A stretch of DNA of 64,000 bases from Oikopleura dioica (GCA_907165135.1 OU015567.1:9243001-9307000); one strand, 5' to 3'; shown: positions 33,836-43,286, numbered from the stretch's first letter. The notes: generated from the sequence alone by a model not told the origin. Translations and numbers: made by a program.

Positions 33836-34421
33836 ATACATTAAAATCACTTCTTCGGACCAAAATCCTGACCCCAATGTTTTTCGTTTTTATCTTGTAG
33901 CGCAGGTTCTGGGGAGTCGAATGGTATAATTTTATTTGGTCGATTATACTATATTATATCGGGTTCTAGAGCTATAAGTACGTGAAATTAACAAGTACTG
34001 AAGCCTCAGAACTCTGAAACTTTCTTTATAAAGTATAGTGATTTTGGGCTCTTTCGAAAGCCCAGCTCAAACTGTGGTTGGGCAGACTTTGTGCGACGTA
34101 AAATTTTGTGAAAAAAATTTTGAGTGGAAAGTTTTTTGACTAAAAAAATTTTTCTGTTGAGAATTATCGGCTGCCCACCAACTGCCCAACCACAGTTTGA
34201 GCCGGGCTTTCCAATGCTATCCATATGTTCATACTTTCTTTGGAAATTTTTGGAGATACAGGGCTTCACTAGAATTTTTCAATAGGGGCGCCTATGACGT
34301 CATTAATGATGACTTAGACCCTTAAAACTATGTGAATCGACTCCTCAGGAGTTGCCCTTTCGAATGAGCATAAGAAAGATGGAGGGCAGAATCTTCTTCC
34401 GAAGAAGTGATTTTCATGTAT
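33836..34421. mobile_element. 586-bp TIR element with a paralogous empty site
   Basis: The ends are inverted repeats, ATACATTAAAATCACTTCTT at the left and its near-complement at the right (one mismatch). Direct duplications CCTAAG flank it (33830-33835 and 34422-34427). The corresponding point of the right arm (about 41709-41714) has a single CCTAAG and no insert. The internal part contains a further inverted repeat around an AACTGTGGTTGGGCAG motif (34059-34079 and 34184-34200). There is no ORF. Confidence 0.9.
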
Positions 34422-34984
34422 CCTAAGAGGAACAATTATTGCCACTTTTGTCGAGCTTTGGTCATTTTCTGCCGGAGGACCTCCCGGAGGACCAACCTGG
34501 TGGAAGACTATCTGCTGGAAGACCAATATTAACAAAAAATAATAAATAGCCTTACAGGAATAATAATTGACATTTTCGGCAAGCTTTGGTCATTTTCTGC
34601 CGGAGGACCTCCCGGAGGACCAACCTGGTGGATGACTTACCGCTGGAAGACCAGTTTTTACAAAAATTTCTGGATGACCATACAGGGCGAATAATTGCCA
34701 TTAATGGCAAGTTTTGGTGATTTTCTACCGGAGGACTTCCTAAAGGACCGCCCTAAAGGAAAAATAACTAATTAAAGACCAACATTTGAGAAAAATTTGA
34801 AGAACCGTTTGGACCCTTTTGCTATAAACCAACTATCTCAGGGCAAATATAACAAAAATTGCCTAAACGGTCAAAAAACTTAGGGATGCCATAAATCCAT
34901 GATAGACACAACAGAAACTGCATGTTTCTAAAAACCGTTTTCTTCGATATTATGCGTAAACAAAGCCTAAACATAAATTAAATT

Positions 34985-35147
34985 AAGTCTGAGAATCAAA
35001 ACCGACCCGAAGGGAAGGCCACGCCTGTTTATTAAATTCAGTCAGGAACAGGACGAAGCCGACCCGAAGGGGAGGCCACGCCTTATTATTAAATTCAGTC
35101 AGTGACAGGAGAAGCCGACCCGAAGGGGAGGCCACGCCTTATTATTA
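34985..35147 (+). repeat. ~57-bp minisatellite, first segment of the left arm
   Basis: Three units, each containing GAAGCCGACCCGAAGGGGAG, a CCACGCCT block and AAATTCAGTCAGG. The array is interrupted at 35147 by the gag-only LTR element and resumes at 37488. Confidence 0.9.
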
Positions 35148-35356
35148 TGTGGGATTCGAGCTACTCAACTTGTTCGTCAGACTGTTTTCAATGTTCACAA
35201 TATCCTTATTAGGAAATGTTCACATCTGCCTTTTCCACCTGCCACTTCGCTATTACGACTCCGAGTCAGGAGCCGGCATTCTCGATTTTGTAATTTATAA
35301 TACAGACTACCTTGCCAAACTCGAACAGACTCTGATTGCAGTTCTGAGATCCCACA
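35148..35356 (+). repeat. 5' LTR of the gag-protease element
   Basis: It begins TGTGGGATTCGAGC and ends GAGATCCCACA. It repeats at 37279-37487 at an offset of 2131 bp with one C/A difference (35353/37484). Confidence 0.93.
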
Positions 35357-35358
35357 AA

Positions 35359-35376
35359 TTGGTACCAGTCGCTCCA
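35359..35376 (+). other. Putative primer-binding site of the gag-protease element
   Basis: TGGTACCAGTCGCTCCAG begins two bases after the 5' LTR. It starts with TGG, as the complement of a tRNA 3' CCA end would. Confidence 0.5.
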
Positions 35377-35549
35377 GAAACGAATCCACGTCAAATTCCG
35401 ATTGGCCGAGAGATTACGTCATCCTGAAAATAGCGCAACGAAATCCCGCGAGGGTCACCCTTTGAACTAAATAAAGCAAGGGTGTAAAAGCAAGGTACGA
35501 GAATCCGGTGTCAACGAATAAAGCTTAATCTTCTTTCTTGCTCGCAAAC

Positions 35550-37052
35550 ATGGGACGAGCAACAGAAATCGCAAAAGAAATAGAGATATACGAAAAAGCG
35601 CTCACGTACTCGGAAGTTAAAAACGACGCGCAGAAGAAAGCGGACATCGAAAAGAAAATTAGTTCATTGAAGATGAAGTTGATCGCATCCGCAACAGAAG
35701 GCGACAACGAAGACGAATTCACCAGAAAAGATCAGAGTGATCTAAGCTCAATAAGGGCCCAGCTCGGCGAAGTGCATCTTTTCGAAGGAGGTTCCTTCGA
35801 GGTAACGAATAATTTCATCGCCCGCTGCCAAAAAGTTTTCGACTTATGCGTGAAACCGAATATGAAGCTAGAGAAGGAATTCTTAGTCGGCGTCAAATCA
35901 CGATGCTCGGTTCACGTGACGCACAGGATGGGAACAAACCAGAAGAACTGGGACGAGCTGAAGAAAGAGATTTTTTCAAATTTCTCCGGTGGTATCACTC
36001 CGATTCAATCCCTTCAGCGTGCCCTGAATACTCCATACGACAAAAGAAAGGGGTTCAAGAAACTTGCCACGCAGATAAGCCTCAACTTGGAAGCAGCAAG
36101 AGCTACTATAGAGAAAAGCCTAAAGAAACAAGAAATAAAAATGGAACGCGGGAGCAGTTCCAACAGTGGGATCACGGTCGTTTCCGAATTGCTGACGATC
36201 GATAAATTCATGGAACATCTTGGGGCAAGCATTATGGCGACAGTAATCCAGGTACACCACAACGAGTTGTACAACTCGATGGCGCCAGTATGGAAGAAAA
36301 TAGGCGATGCTGGCACGCTGGCGGAGCACGCGGAGTATTATCAGTCACAGACAGGCGGAGGCGAAATGACCACATACTACGGACATCAATCATATAGCCA
36401 ACGGGGCCGATTCAGAAACAGTGGCCAGAACAGAAACAAAGACTCGAGGAGGGGAAGCCACGGAGAAAATCGTAAGCAGGGCACTTCTGGAGGCGGCCAG
36501 AGCAATGTAAAAGGAAACAAATTCTACAATAAGAAGAAGTTCATCAAGAACGAAGCCTACCCGAACGAAGAAGAAGACGAAAAATCGGAAGATAACGATG
36601 AAGATTACGATTCAACGGAAGAGCACAGAGAACAAACGCTTTTTATCTCAAACCCTCGGGCGGATTTCTCAGTTAGAGCTGATGCGGAGTGCTACGCATC
36701 AGACCCGATTAATAAAGAAGTTAGCACACATCAAGTTTTCGCCGGAAGAATACAGCCTCGAGTCGATACTTTTATCCAATCACAGTCCGGCACATTTGCC
36801 TCGCTCAACGCACTGGTTGATACTGGGAGTTCTCTAACGATGATATCGCGTGGAAACATTCCATCACAATTGATCGGCGACACCCAAAATCTCGTCGAAT
36901 ATTCTGCTTCGGCGTACCCAGTTAGTCCATTCGAAGCCGTCTTTGGGAGGAAAGCGTCTCCCCGTGGCATCAAAATTCCCGAAAAACAACTCCGACGAGG
37001 CACCCACACACGTCGCCAAGTGATTCCATATCAAGCAGGGCCTTCCGCCTGA
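35550..37052 (+). CDS. Gag-protease protein with a residual integrase tail
   Basis: The Met is at 35550. Residues 1-250 are gag-like (helical, charged). Residues 275-330 are Arg/Gly/Asn-rich (basic, nucleic-acid-binding character) and are followed by an acidic block (NEEEDEKSEDNDEDYDSTEE). A retropepsin active site, ALVDTGSSLTMIS, lies near residue 420. Roughly 40 residues on, SPFEAVFGRKASPRG matches the C-terminal part of Ty3/gypsy integrase. RT, RNase H and the integrase catalytic core are therefore deleted and the ends are fused in frame. Confidence 0.88.
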   Translation: MGRATEIAKEIEIYEKALTYSEVKNDAQKKADIEKKISSLKMKLIASATEGDNEDEFTRKDQSDLSSIRAQLGEVHLFEGGSFEVTNNFIARCQKVFDLCVKPNMKLEKEFLVGVKSRCSVHVTHRMGTNQKNWDELKKEIFSNFSGGITPIQSLQRALNTPYDKRKGFKKLATQISLNLEAARATIEKSLKKQEIKMERGSSSNSGITVVSELLTIDKFMEHLGASIMATVIQVHHNELYNSMAPVWKKIGDAGTLAEHAEYYQSQTGGGEMTTYYGHQSYSQRGRFRNSGQNRNKDSRRGSHGENRKQGTSGGGQSNVKGNKFYNKKKFIKNEAYPNEEEDEKSEDNDEDYDSTEEHREQTLFISNPRADFSVRADAECYASDPINKEVSTHQVFAGRIQPRVDTFIQSQSGTFASLNALVDTGSSLTMISRGNIPSQLIGDTQNLVEYSASAYPVSPFEAVFGRKASPRGIKIPEKQLRRGTHTRRQVIPYQAGPSA

Positions 37053-37267
37053 ATCCTTTATAGTCGAGGTAGTCACCATCGTTTCGTTTCTCAATATATT
37101 TTCAAAACTACCAGCGGAAAACCGTCTCGCCGGCAACAGCGTTTTATGTGGCTCAAAACCCTAATCGCCGAGGTAGAATTCTTACTTTCAAACACTCACA
37201 TTTGTTTCGCCCGTCTAACGCGCAAGCGCCGAACTCAACAACGATCGTCCAACAGCCTAACGAAAAA

Positions 37268-37278
37268 GTGGGGGGACA
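37268..37278 (+). other. Polypurine tract of the gag-protease element
   Basis: A purine-rich run (AGTGGGGGGACA region) lies immediately 5' of the 3' LTR. Confidence 0.65.
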
Positions 37279-37487
37279 TGTGGGATTCGAGCTACTCAAC
37301 TTGTTCGTCAGACTGTTTTCAATGTTCACAATATCCTTATTAGGAAATGTTCACATCTGCCTTTTCCACCTGCCACTTCGCTATTACGACTCCGAGTCAG
37401 GAGCCGGCATTCTCGATTTTGTAATTTATAATACAGACTACCTTGCCAAACTCGAACAGACTCTGATTGCAGTTCTGAGATCCAACA
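37279..37487 (+). repeat. 3' LTR of the gag-protease element
   Basis: Near-identical copy of 35148-35356, ending in CAACA before the ATTA flank. Confidence 0.93.
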
Positions 37488-38230
37488 ATTATATTCAGTC
37501 AGGGATAGGGCGAAGCCGACCCGAAGGGGAGGCCACGCCTTATTATTAAATTCAGTCAGGAATAGGGCGAAGCCGACCCGAAGGGGAGGCCTTGCCTTAT
37601 TATTAAATTCAGTCAGGGATAGGGCGAAGCTGACCCGAAGGAGAGGCTACGCCTGTTTTTTCAATTCAGTCAGGGACGGGGCGAAACCGACCCGAAGGGG
37701 AGGCAACGCCTGTTTTTTCAATTCGGTCAGAGACGGGGCGAAGCCGACCCGAAGGGGAGGCCACGCCTTATATTTAAATTCAGTCAGGGATAGAGCGAAG
37801 CCGACCCGAAGAGGAGGCAATGCCTGTTTTTAAGTCAGGAACAGGACGAAGCCGACCCGAAGGGGAGGCAACGCCTGTTTATTCAATTCAGTCAGGGACA
37901 GGGCGAAGCCGACCCGAAGGGGAGCCAACGCCTGTTTATAAAATTAAGTCAGGGACAGGGGGAAGCCGACCCGAAGGGGAGGCCAGGCCTCTTTATATAA
38001 TTCAGTCAGGGACGGGGCAAAGCCGACCCGAAGGGGAGGCAATGCCTGTTTTATAAGTCAGGGACAGGGCGAAGCCGACCCGAAGGGAAGACAAGCCCTG
38101 TTTACTCTATTCAGTCTGAAACGGGGCCAAGCAGACCCGAAGGGGGGGCAGTCTTATTTGTTTAATACAGTCTGAGACGTGGCAAAGCCGATCCGAAGGG
38201 TCGGCCAGTCCAGTTTATTTAATTCCTTCA
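37488..38230 (+). repeat. ~57-bp minisatellite, main segment of the left arm
   Basis: About 13 units with core GAAGCCGACCCGAAGGGGAG, spaced 53-58 bp. They degenerate towards the loop (last units near 38110-38220). Continuous with the segment ending at 35147 once the LTR element is discounted. The inverted partner is 40385-41145. Confidence 0.9.
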
Positions 38231-38645
38231 GGTCACCGATTAAAATAGAATTTGAGGAATTTGATGATGATGGTAATGGATCGACGAGTATATGTCGAAT
38301 TTATTGCGCTTTCTGACTGAAAATAAGAAAGCAAGTTCTTTGTCCGAGTACAAGTGTTCCACAGAAATGTTCAAATTTCGAATCGAATAAACGTTTATGT
38401 CGCCCCTTGTACTTATTTTGGGCTGGAGGTTTCAAATCTGTTAAGAGTTTCCTTGGAAAACTAGGATGGAATGCTCAAAAATAATGCTGAACAAATGTCT
38501 ATGCAAGACGACACTTTATATGAAGAAACGCGACATCCACGACGATTCTTTCTTCGATGTTGCATATATGAAGGTTTGACCGATGAAGAATCCAGACTCC
38601 CATCTTCGAGGATGCATCTTTGATGATGTTTGGATAGAATTGATC

Positions 38646-38812
38646 TGTGGGAGAAGGCCCCCTCCTCTTAGGCATAGTAACTGGCTCAAATGGCGGACAA
38701 AGTCCCCGGGAGAAGTAGTGCAGTGGTAGCACACCGGTTCATGAACACGGAGGTCCCTGGTTCGACCCCAGGCTTCTTCAATACTTTTCACTCGCCTTTG
38801 CCTGATCCTACA
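38646..38812 (+). repeat. 5' LTR of the TRIM-like element
   Basis: Identical by eye to 39019-39185. It contains the tRNA-like segment 38709-38779 and a TTTT run at 38785-38788. Confidence 0.88.
38709..38779 (+). other. tRNA-like sequence in LTR, copy 1
   Basis: 71 nt fold as follows: acceptor GGAGAAG with CTTCTTC (seven pairs, one G-U); D arm GTGC-AGTGGTA-GCAC; T arm CCTGG-TTCGACC-CCAGG. The A-box-like TAGTGCAGTGGTAGCAC and B-box-like GGTTCGACCCC match polymerase III internal promoter elements, and TTTT follows six bases downstream. The anticodon arm (around TTCATGAA) forms only about three pairs. This looks like a promoter-bearing tRNA relic rather than a working tRNA; a Met-type CAT can be read in the loop but pairing does not support it. 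Confidence 0.7.
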
Positions 38813-39018
38813 AACTGGTGAAGACAGTGGGTTGTCTAGGTAGCCAAAATAAATCCTAAGCTGAGATTGACAAAGGGTCACTCAGTAGCTCAGGAGAAGC
38901 TGAAGGTTGGGAGGGTTGGTAGGCTTGCAACGGTTGGGGACCGTGGCACCAGACAAAGAACCAAAAACCCAAGGCGGCATATGTAAGACGAGTTGTTAGA
39001 GCAGTTACTAGGGGGAGT
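38813..39018 (+). other. Internal region of the TRIM-like element
   Basis: 206 bp bounded by a primer-binding-like TGGTGAAGACAGTGGG and a purine tract ending GGGGGAGT. Otherwise non-coding. Confidence 0.75.
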
Positions 39019-39185
39019 TGTGGGAGAAGGCCCCCTCCTCTTAGGCATAGTAACTGGCTCAAATGGCGGACAAAGTCCCCGGGAGAAGTAGTGCAGTGGT
39101 AGCACACCGGTTCATGAACACGGAGGTCCCTGGTTCGACCCCAGGCTTCTTCAATACTTTTCACTCGCCTTTGCCTGATCCTACA
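39019..39185 (+). repeat. 3' LTR of the TRIM-like element
   Basis: Copy of 38646-38812 at offset 373, followed by GATC, the target duplication. Confidence 0.88.
39082..39152 (+). other. tRNA-like sequence in LTR, copy 2
   Basis: Identical to 38709-38779, with the same A and B boxes and downstream TTTT. Confidence 0.7.
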
Positions 39186-39475
39186 GATCAAAGAAATATG
39201 TCATTTACCGAGGATGCAGAAACAAAGATTAAGTCAAGCCTCTCAAACACTCTGATTTCTTGCGATAAATTTATTTTACAATATAATCATTTAAACTGAA
39301 TCACAGAATAATAAAATCGAGCTTTTCTTCCGAGTTCGTCACTTCTATCATTTTCAGCCCTAAGAACAGTACAAAAATTTCAAGAAGCTTCTGAGAATTC
39401 GAAAAGAAGCTGAAAAAGAACACCAACAATCTGCAATCATCACTGAAAGAATTTCACCTCAGTAGTAAGAATTTA

Positions 39476-39585
39476 GTGCCGGGGTCCGAGCAACATGGAT
39501 CTTTTTGTTCCCCCCGAGGGTTGAGCCCATTGTTCTCGGCGGAAGTTGACCCTTTGTTCGGACCGATTTTTATCAGACCCTGGCA
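39476..39585. repeat. Imperfect hairpin, possible small MITE
   Basis: Ends GTGCCGGGGTC and GACCCTGGCAC are inverted with one mismatch. A second inverted pair, GTCCGAGCAA / TTGTTCGGAC, lies inside. No target duplication was found. Confidence 0.4.
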
Positions 39586-40384
39586 CCTCCTGTTTCTTTT
39601 GTTTGTACTGTATAATAATTAAAATTAATATTGCGAAATCAAGCAGCATTTTGTTTGTTATTTATTCTTCTAGAGCTTCTTGAAAACATGAGTTTTTAAT
39701 CAAAACAAAAACAGTTTGAAGAGATATATAAGAGAGAGACAGAGATAATACGATTGACACTTCAAAATAATAATGACCAATTATTATTATTATTTTTATA
39801 ATTTTAATTTCAAAAACTTAATAATAATGACATGCTTAATTCTTTTTCTTCAGATTTTTCGATGCCAGGAGGTCAAAGTTTTTGTTGTGTCATACCAGGT
39901 TGTCTAGACCCCGAGCCCTTGTACCACAAAACGGCTAGTAGCAACTATTTGAAGCAACACTTCTGTGTCCGATGTAAGTTCAGTGGTTCTTGTGTTTTTT
40001 TTCAAGATATTTAACCAAAATTCTGGAGAAAATTGTTCATTATCGACTCATAAAGTCAGCAGAAAATTTTGGTTGAAAAGCAAGAATTTTGTTCTTGAAT
40101 GCATTCTTGTAAAAAAAAAACATGACTAGAATTCATTTTAAAGAAATATCTGTCGAAAAAGACGATTAAGCAGTCTATCACTTTGAACGGCTCTTTTGGG
40201 ACATGACAGTGTCCATAAGCTTAGATGAAATCTAGTTTGACTTTAGCTGCGGCAAGCTTTCTCCGACAAGCGGCCAGGGCTATAATCAAATTGTCCAAAG
40301 TGGGCTTCAAGGGCGGACAAGTGGATTTGTGCTCCAGGCGCCTAAGAGTTGTTTGCAGAAGCAACGTGCCTTAGCTGCGATCGA

Positions 40385-41145
40385 GGAGATAATTCGGGTC
40401 TGCTTGGCCCCGTTTCAGACTGAATAGTGTAAACAGGGCTTGCCTCCTCTTCGGGTCGGCTTTGCCCCACCTCAGACTGAATTGTCTAATCGGGACTGGC
40501 CGATCCTTCGCGTCGGCTTGGCCCATCTTCAGACTGACTTGTCTGATCGGAGCTGCCCCCCCTCCGGGTCGGCTTGGCCTTGTCTCAGACTGAATTGTGT
40601 AAACAGGGCTTGCCTCCTCTGCGGGTCTGCTTGGCCCGACCTCAGACAGAATTGTCTAATCGGGACTGGCCACCCCTCTGGATCGGCTTGGCCCTGCCTC
40701 AGACTGAATTGTATAAATGGGACTGCCCCCTTCGGGTCGGCTTGGTTCCCTCTCAATTGGATTGAATAAACAGGCCTGGCCTCCCCTTTGGATCGGCTTC
40801 GCCCTGTCCCTGACAGAATTTAATAAAGAGGCGTTGCCCTCGGGTCGGCTTCGCCCTATCCCTGACTGAATTAAAATATAAGGCCTGGCCTCCCCTTCGG
40901 GTCGGCTTCGTCCTATCCCTGACTGAATTAAATAATAAGGCGTTGCCTCCCCTTCGGGTCGGCCTCGCCCTGTCCCTGACTGAATTGAATAAACAGGCGT
41001 TGCCTCCCCTTCGGGTCGGCTTCGCTCCGTCCCTGATTGAATTAAATAAACAGGTGTGGCCTTATTTTCGGGTCGGCTTCGTCCTGTTCCTGACTGAATT
41101 TAATAAACAGGCGTGGCCTTCCCTTCGGGTCGGTTTTGATTCTCA
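40385..41145 (-). repeat. ~57-bp minisatellite, right arm, inverted
   Basis: About 14 units with core CTCCCCTTCGGGTCGGCTTCG, the reverse complement of the left-arm units. The units become more regular outwards (after ~40780) and more divergent towards the loop, as on the left. Confidence 0.9.
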
Positions 41146-42209
41146 GACTTAATTTAATTTATGTTTAGGCTTTGTTTATGCATAATATCGAAGAAAACGG
41201 TTTTTAGAAACATGCAGTTTCTGTTGTGTCTATCATGGATTTATGGCATCCCTAAGTTTTTTGACCGTTTAGGCAATTTTTGTTATATTTGCCCTGAGAT
41301 AGTTGGTTTATAGCAAAAGGGTCCAAACGGTTCTTCAAATTTTTCTCAAATGTTGGTCTTTAAGTAGTTATTTTTCCTTTAGGGCGGTCCTTTAGGAAGT
41401 CCTCCGGTAGAAAATCACCAAAACTTGCCATTAATGGCAATTATTCGCCCTGTATGGTCATCCAGAAATTTTTGTAAAAACTGGTCTTCCAGCGGTAAGT
41501 CATCCACCAGGTTGGTCCTCCGGGAGGTCCTCCGGCAGAAAATGACCAAAGCTTGCCGAAAATGTCAATTATTATTCCTGTAAGGCTATTTATTATTTTT
41601 TGTTAATATTGGTCTTCCAGCAGATAGTCTTCCACCAGGTTGGTCCTCCGGGAGGTCCTCCGGCAGAAAATGACCAAAGCTCGACAAAAGTGGCAATAAT
41701 TGTTCCTCTTAGGCTATTTATTATTTTTTTTAATATTGGTCTTCCAGCAGTTAGTTTTCCACCAGGGTGGTCCTCCGGGAAGTCCTCCGGCCAGACTCGA
41801 CCGAATTCGACCATAAGTGGCCATATAACGGCCGAGCATGGCCATTTATTCAATATAATTAGTATTGGTTTAATAATTTAATAGTTTATACGAGAAAATA
41901 ACAAATTACGCAATATTTCAGGATTGCGATGAGCAATTTTCGATCTGAAGCAATTGTGACAATCCTTGGATCATAGAGAATAATTGAGTCTAAAAAAAAT
42001 CTGAAAAAATAAGTACGCCTGGTCCCTAGGCGAGTTCATAACTTTTTCTTAGATCGCGCCGCCCACGCTTCGTAATAATGAAATCACAAATTTTTTTTCA
42101 AAATTCTTGAATCGCAGTTCAGGCTTGAGATAACTGCACTTTTAGAATTTTGAGAATGTTACGTTTTCGACATTTTGTCAAAACCGAAAATTTATATTTT
42201 TCCGTCCCA
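41020..42209 (-). repeat. Right arm of the palindrome (outer part)
   Basis: Reverse complement of the left arm without the 586-bp insert. It ends at 42209 in a copy of the first codons of the PPxY protein's exon 1: an ATG at 42156-42158 (plus strand) matches the start codon at 33387. Beyond TGGGACGG the copies diverge. Confidence 0.85.
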
Positions 42210-42970
42210 ATATGAAGCAGCAGTTGCATCTCTCGGAGAGAACCCTCGACAATTGTCGACATTCGCCCGAAATCCTGTTCAGGTATCTCATTAAAAGCTT
42301 TATCTGTTGATGTCAGGCGAAATAATTTTAATGTTGTTCGAGTCTGAGCAGATGAGCCCTTCGTCGTAAAATCAAACGCTTCTTCAAGTGCCTTGTTTCA
42401 AGAAGAAAACGCTGTACGCCGTACGTCTTTGTTCCAGCAGATAGTAACAATGGAAAATATTGAAACGTGGGCGATTCTATTGGCAATTAGCAGTCACGCT
42501 ACTCTGAGTTTACCGTAGCGTTTCGAAATTTTCGTAATTAATTTTTAGATATCAAGGAAGACTCACCTGCAATAAATATGACTCACAATGTTTTGAATTT
42601 GATATAACTTCATTTACAATTTATTCGTTTTATATATATATATATTTTTAATATTGAACAAAAGTTTTGGTTGAGCTTTTACTTCTTTTAAGATTGGATA
42701 AGATTGAGGACCTCAATCTATGATTTTGAGGTAGAATTTTTGTCCTCTTATTTTTGACTTAGAAATTGGAATTTTTCTTATTGTGACAAGAAGTTACAGT
42801 AATTGAACTTGCTTAACAGTCGTTGGCGTCACAGTTTTCTAGCAAATTTTTAATAGGAAGTTAATGAACTTGAGATAGGAGTCCGGCTATGTACGGTGAT
42901 AAGGCAGGACGCGTACGTAATTTTATTTTACTACCGCGTCAATAATTAAATTTATATTAAGAGTAAAAAG
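42210..42970. other. Intergenic, 760 bp
   Basis: AT-rich, with a short TA run near 42630-42645. I see no gene or repeat with support. Confidence 0.5.
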
Positions 42971-43095
42971 CTAGGCTTTGGTCGGCAACAAGACGGCAGT
43001 GTTTTTGACTTGGACGTTGTCAAAGAGGCCGCCGTTGTTGGTGCTCGTCTCGTCGCGCTCGTCGAACGCGTCCAGGCCGCTCTTGAACGGAGAGG
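42971..43095 (-). CDS. Candidate distal C-terminal exon of the PMCA gene
   Basis: After a TTCTCAG acceptor the minus strand encodes SPFKSGLDAFDERDETSTNN and ends NTAVLLPTKA with a stop at 42971. GC-rich codon use differs from the AT-rich surroundings, which supports coding. A donor inside the exon at 43158-43286 (CTGG|GTCC) is in the phase that would join to it. Membership in the PMCA transcript is inferred from position and phase. Confidence 0.45.
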
Positions 43096-43157
43096 CTGAG
43101 AAGCGATGGACCGAGTTGAAAGAACTACTACTGAAACGACAGGTTCAACGACTGTTG

Positions 43158-43286
43158 TTAGATAGTTATCCCTTGAAGTGCAAGCTCGAGAAGATTCCTC
43201 TCGTTGAACCTGTTCCTGAAGGATCTTTGAGGACCCAGGGGATGCCCCTCATACATAGAAGAGCGGAAAGCATGGACAACACGAAT
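43158..43286 (-). CDS. Alternative calmodulin-binding exon of the PMCA gene
   Basis: After CCTTCAG the frame begins IRVVHAFRSSMYEGHPLG, a clear match to the calmodulin-binding helix of animal plasma-membrane Ca2+-ATPases. It is phase 0, as is the donor of the upstream exon ending LNRIQQQ (44393). Unspliced it reaches a stop at 43158. It is an alternative to the exon at 44147-44257. Confidence 0.75.
   Translation of the reverse strand: MRVVHAFRSSMYEGHPLGPQRSFRNRFNERNLLELALQGITI

Larger units (their letters stand above)
33334..35147 (+). repeat. Left arm of the palindrome (outer part)
   Basis: Pairs with 41020-42209 reading inward. It carries a 586-bp insertion (33836-34421) that the right arm lacks. 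The ~125-bp subunits lie at about 33700-33830, 34440-34560, 34560-34690 and 34690-34790. Confidence 0.85.
35148..37487 (+). mobile_element. Non-autonomous LTR retrotransposon with gag and protease only
   Basis: The 209-bp LTRs (35148-35356 and 37279-37487) differ at one base by eye. The flanks carry ATTA (35144-35147 and 37488-37491). A primer-binding site follows the 5' LTR, and GTGGGGGG precedes the 3' LTR. The single ORF has gag, a protease motif and then a short tail resembling the integrase C-terminus; RT, RNase H and most of integrase are gone. It sits in the left-arm minisatellite of the palindrome. Confidence 0.92.
38646..39185. mobile_element. TRIM-like miniature LTR retroelement with tRNA-like sequence in each LTR
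   Basis: Two 167-bp direct repeats (38646-38812 and 39019-39185), identical by eye, flank 206 bp. The target duplication is GATC (38642-38645 and 39186-39189). The repeats begin TGTGGGAGAAGG and end GATCCTACA (TG...CA). Right after the first is AACTGGTGAAGACAGTGG, a primer-binding-site-like TGGT start. Just before the second is the purine tract CTAGGGGGAGT. There is no coding capacity. LTR termini resemble those of the gag-protease element 1.2 kb away (TGTGGGA... GATCCxACA), which suggests a shared mobilising enzyme. Orientation is taken as plus from the order PBS then purine tract. Confidence 0.88.
38231..40384. other. Loop of the palindrome
   Basis: Unique AT-rich DNA between the two minisatellite blocks. 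It holds the 540-bp TRIM-like element (38646-39185) and a hairpin at 39476-39585. Around 39720-39830 it is ATT/AAT-rich. I see no transposase frame; short ORFs here lack coding character. Confidence 0.6.
33334..42209. mobile_element. 8.9-kb fold-back (FB-like) palindrome with nested insertions
   Basis: The sequence from 33334 inward matches, as reverse complement, the sequence from 42209 inward (TGGGACGGAAAAATATAAAT at the left edge). Differences are few apart from insertions. Each arm consists of a ~490-bp unique part, then 3-4 tandem ~125-bp units containing CTCCCGGAGGACCA, then a ~320-bp unique part, then an array of ~57-bp GC-richer units. The loop is about 38231-40384. Long inverted repeats made of tandem subrepeats are typical of FB elements. 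No target duplication is obvious at the outer edges, so an inverted segmental duplication is the alternative. Confidence 0.85.

Noticed and set aside
37488-38230. CRISPR-like array
   Set aside because: Units are contiguous ~57-bp tandem repeats without unique spacers, in a eukaryotic fold-back element.
38709-39152. Two functional tRNA genes
   Set aside because: Acceptor, D and T arms are good, but the anticodon stem pairs poorly, and both copies lie at the same place in identical LTR-like repeats with a target duplication.
42630-42650. TA microsatellite as a feature
   Set aside because: Only about seven TA units; too short to be informative.
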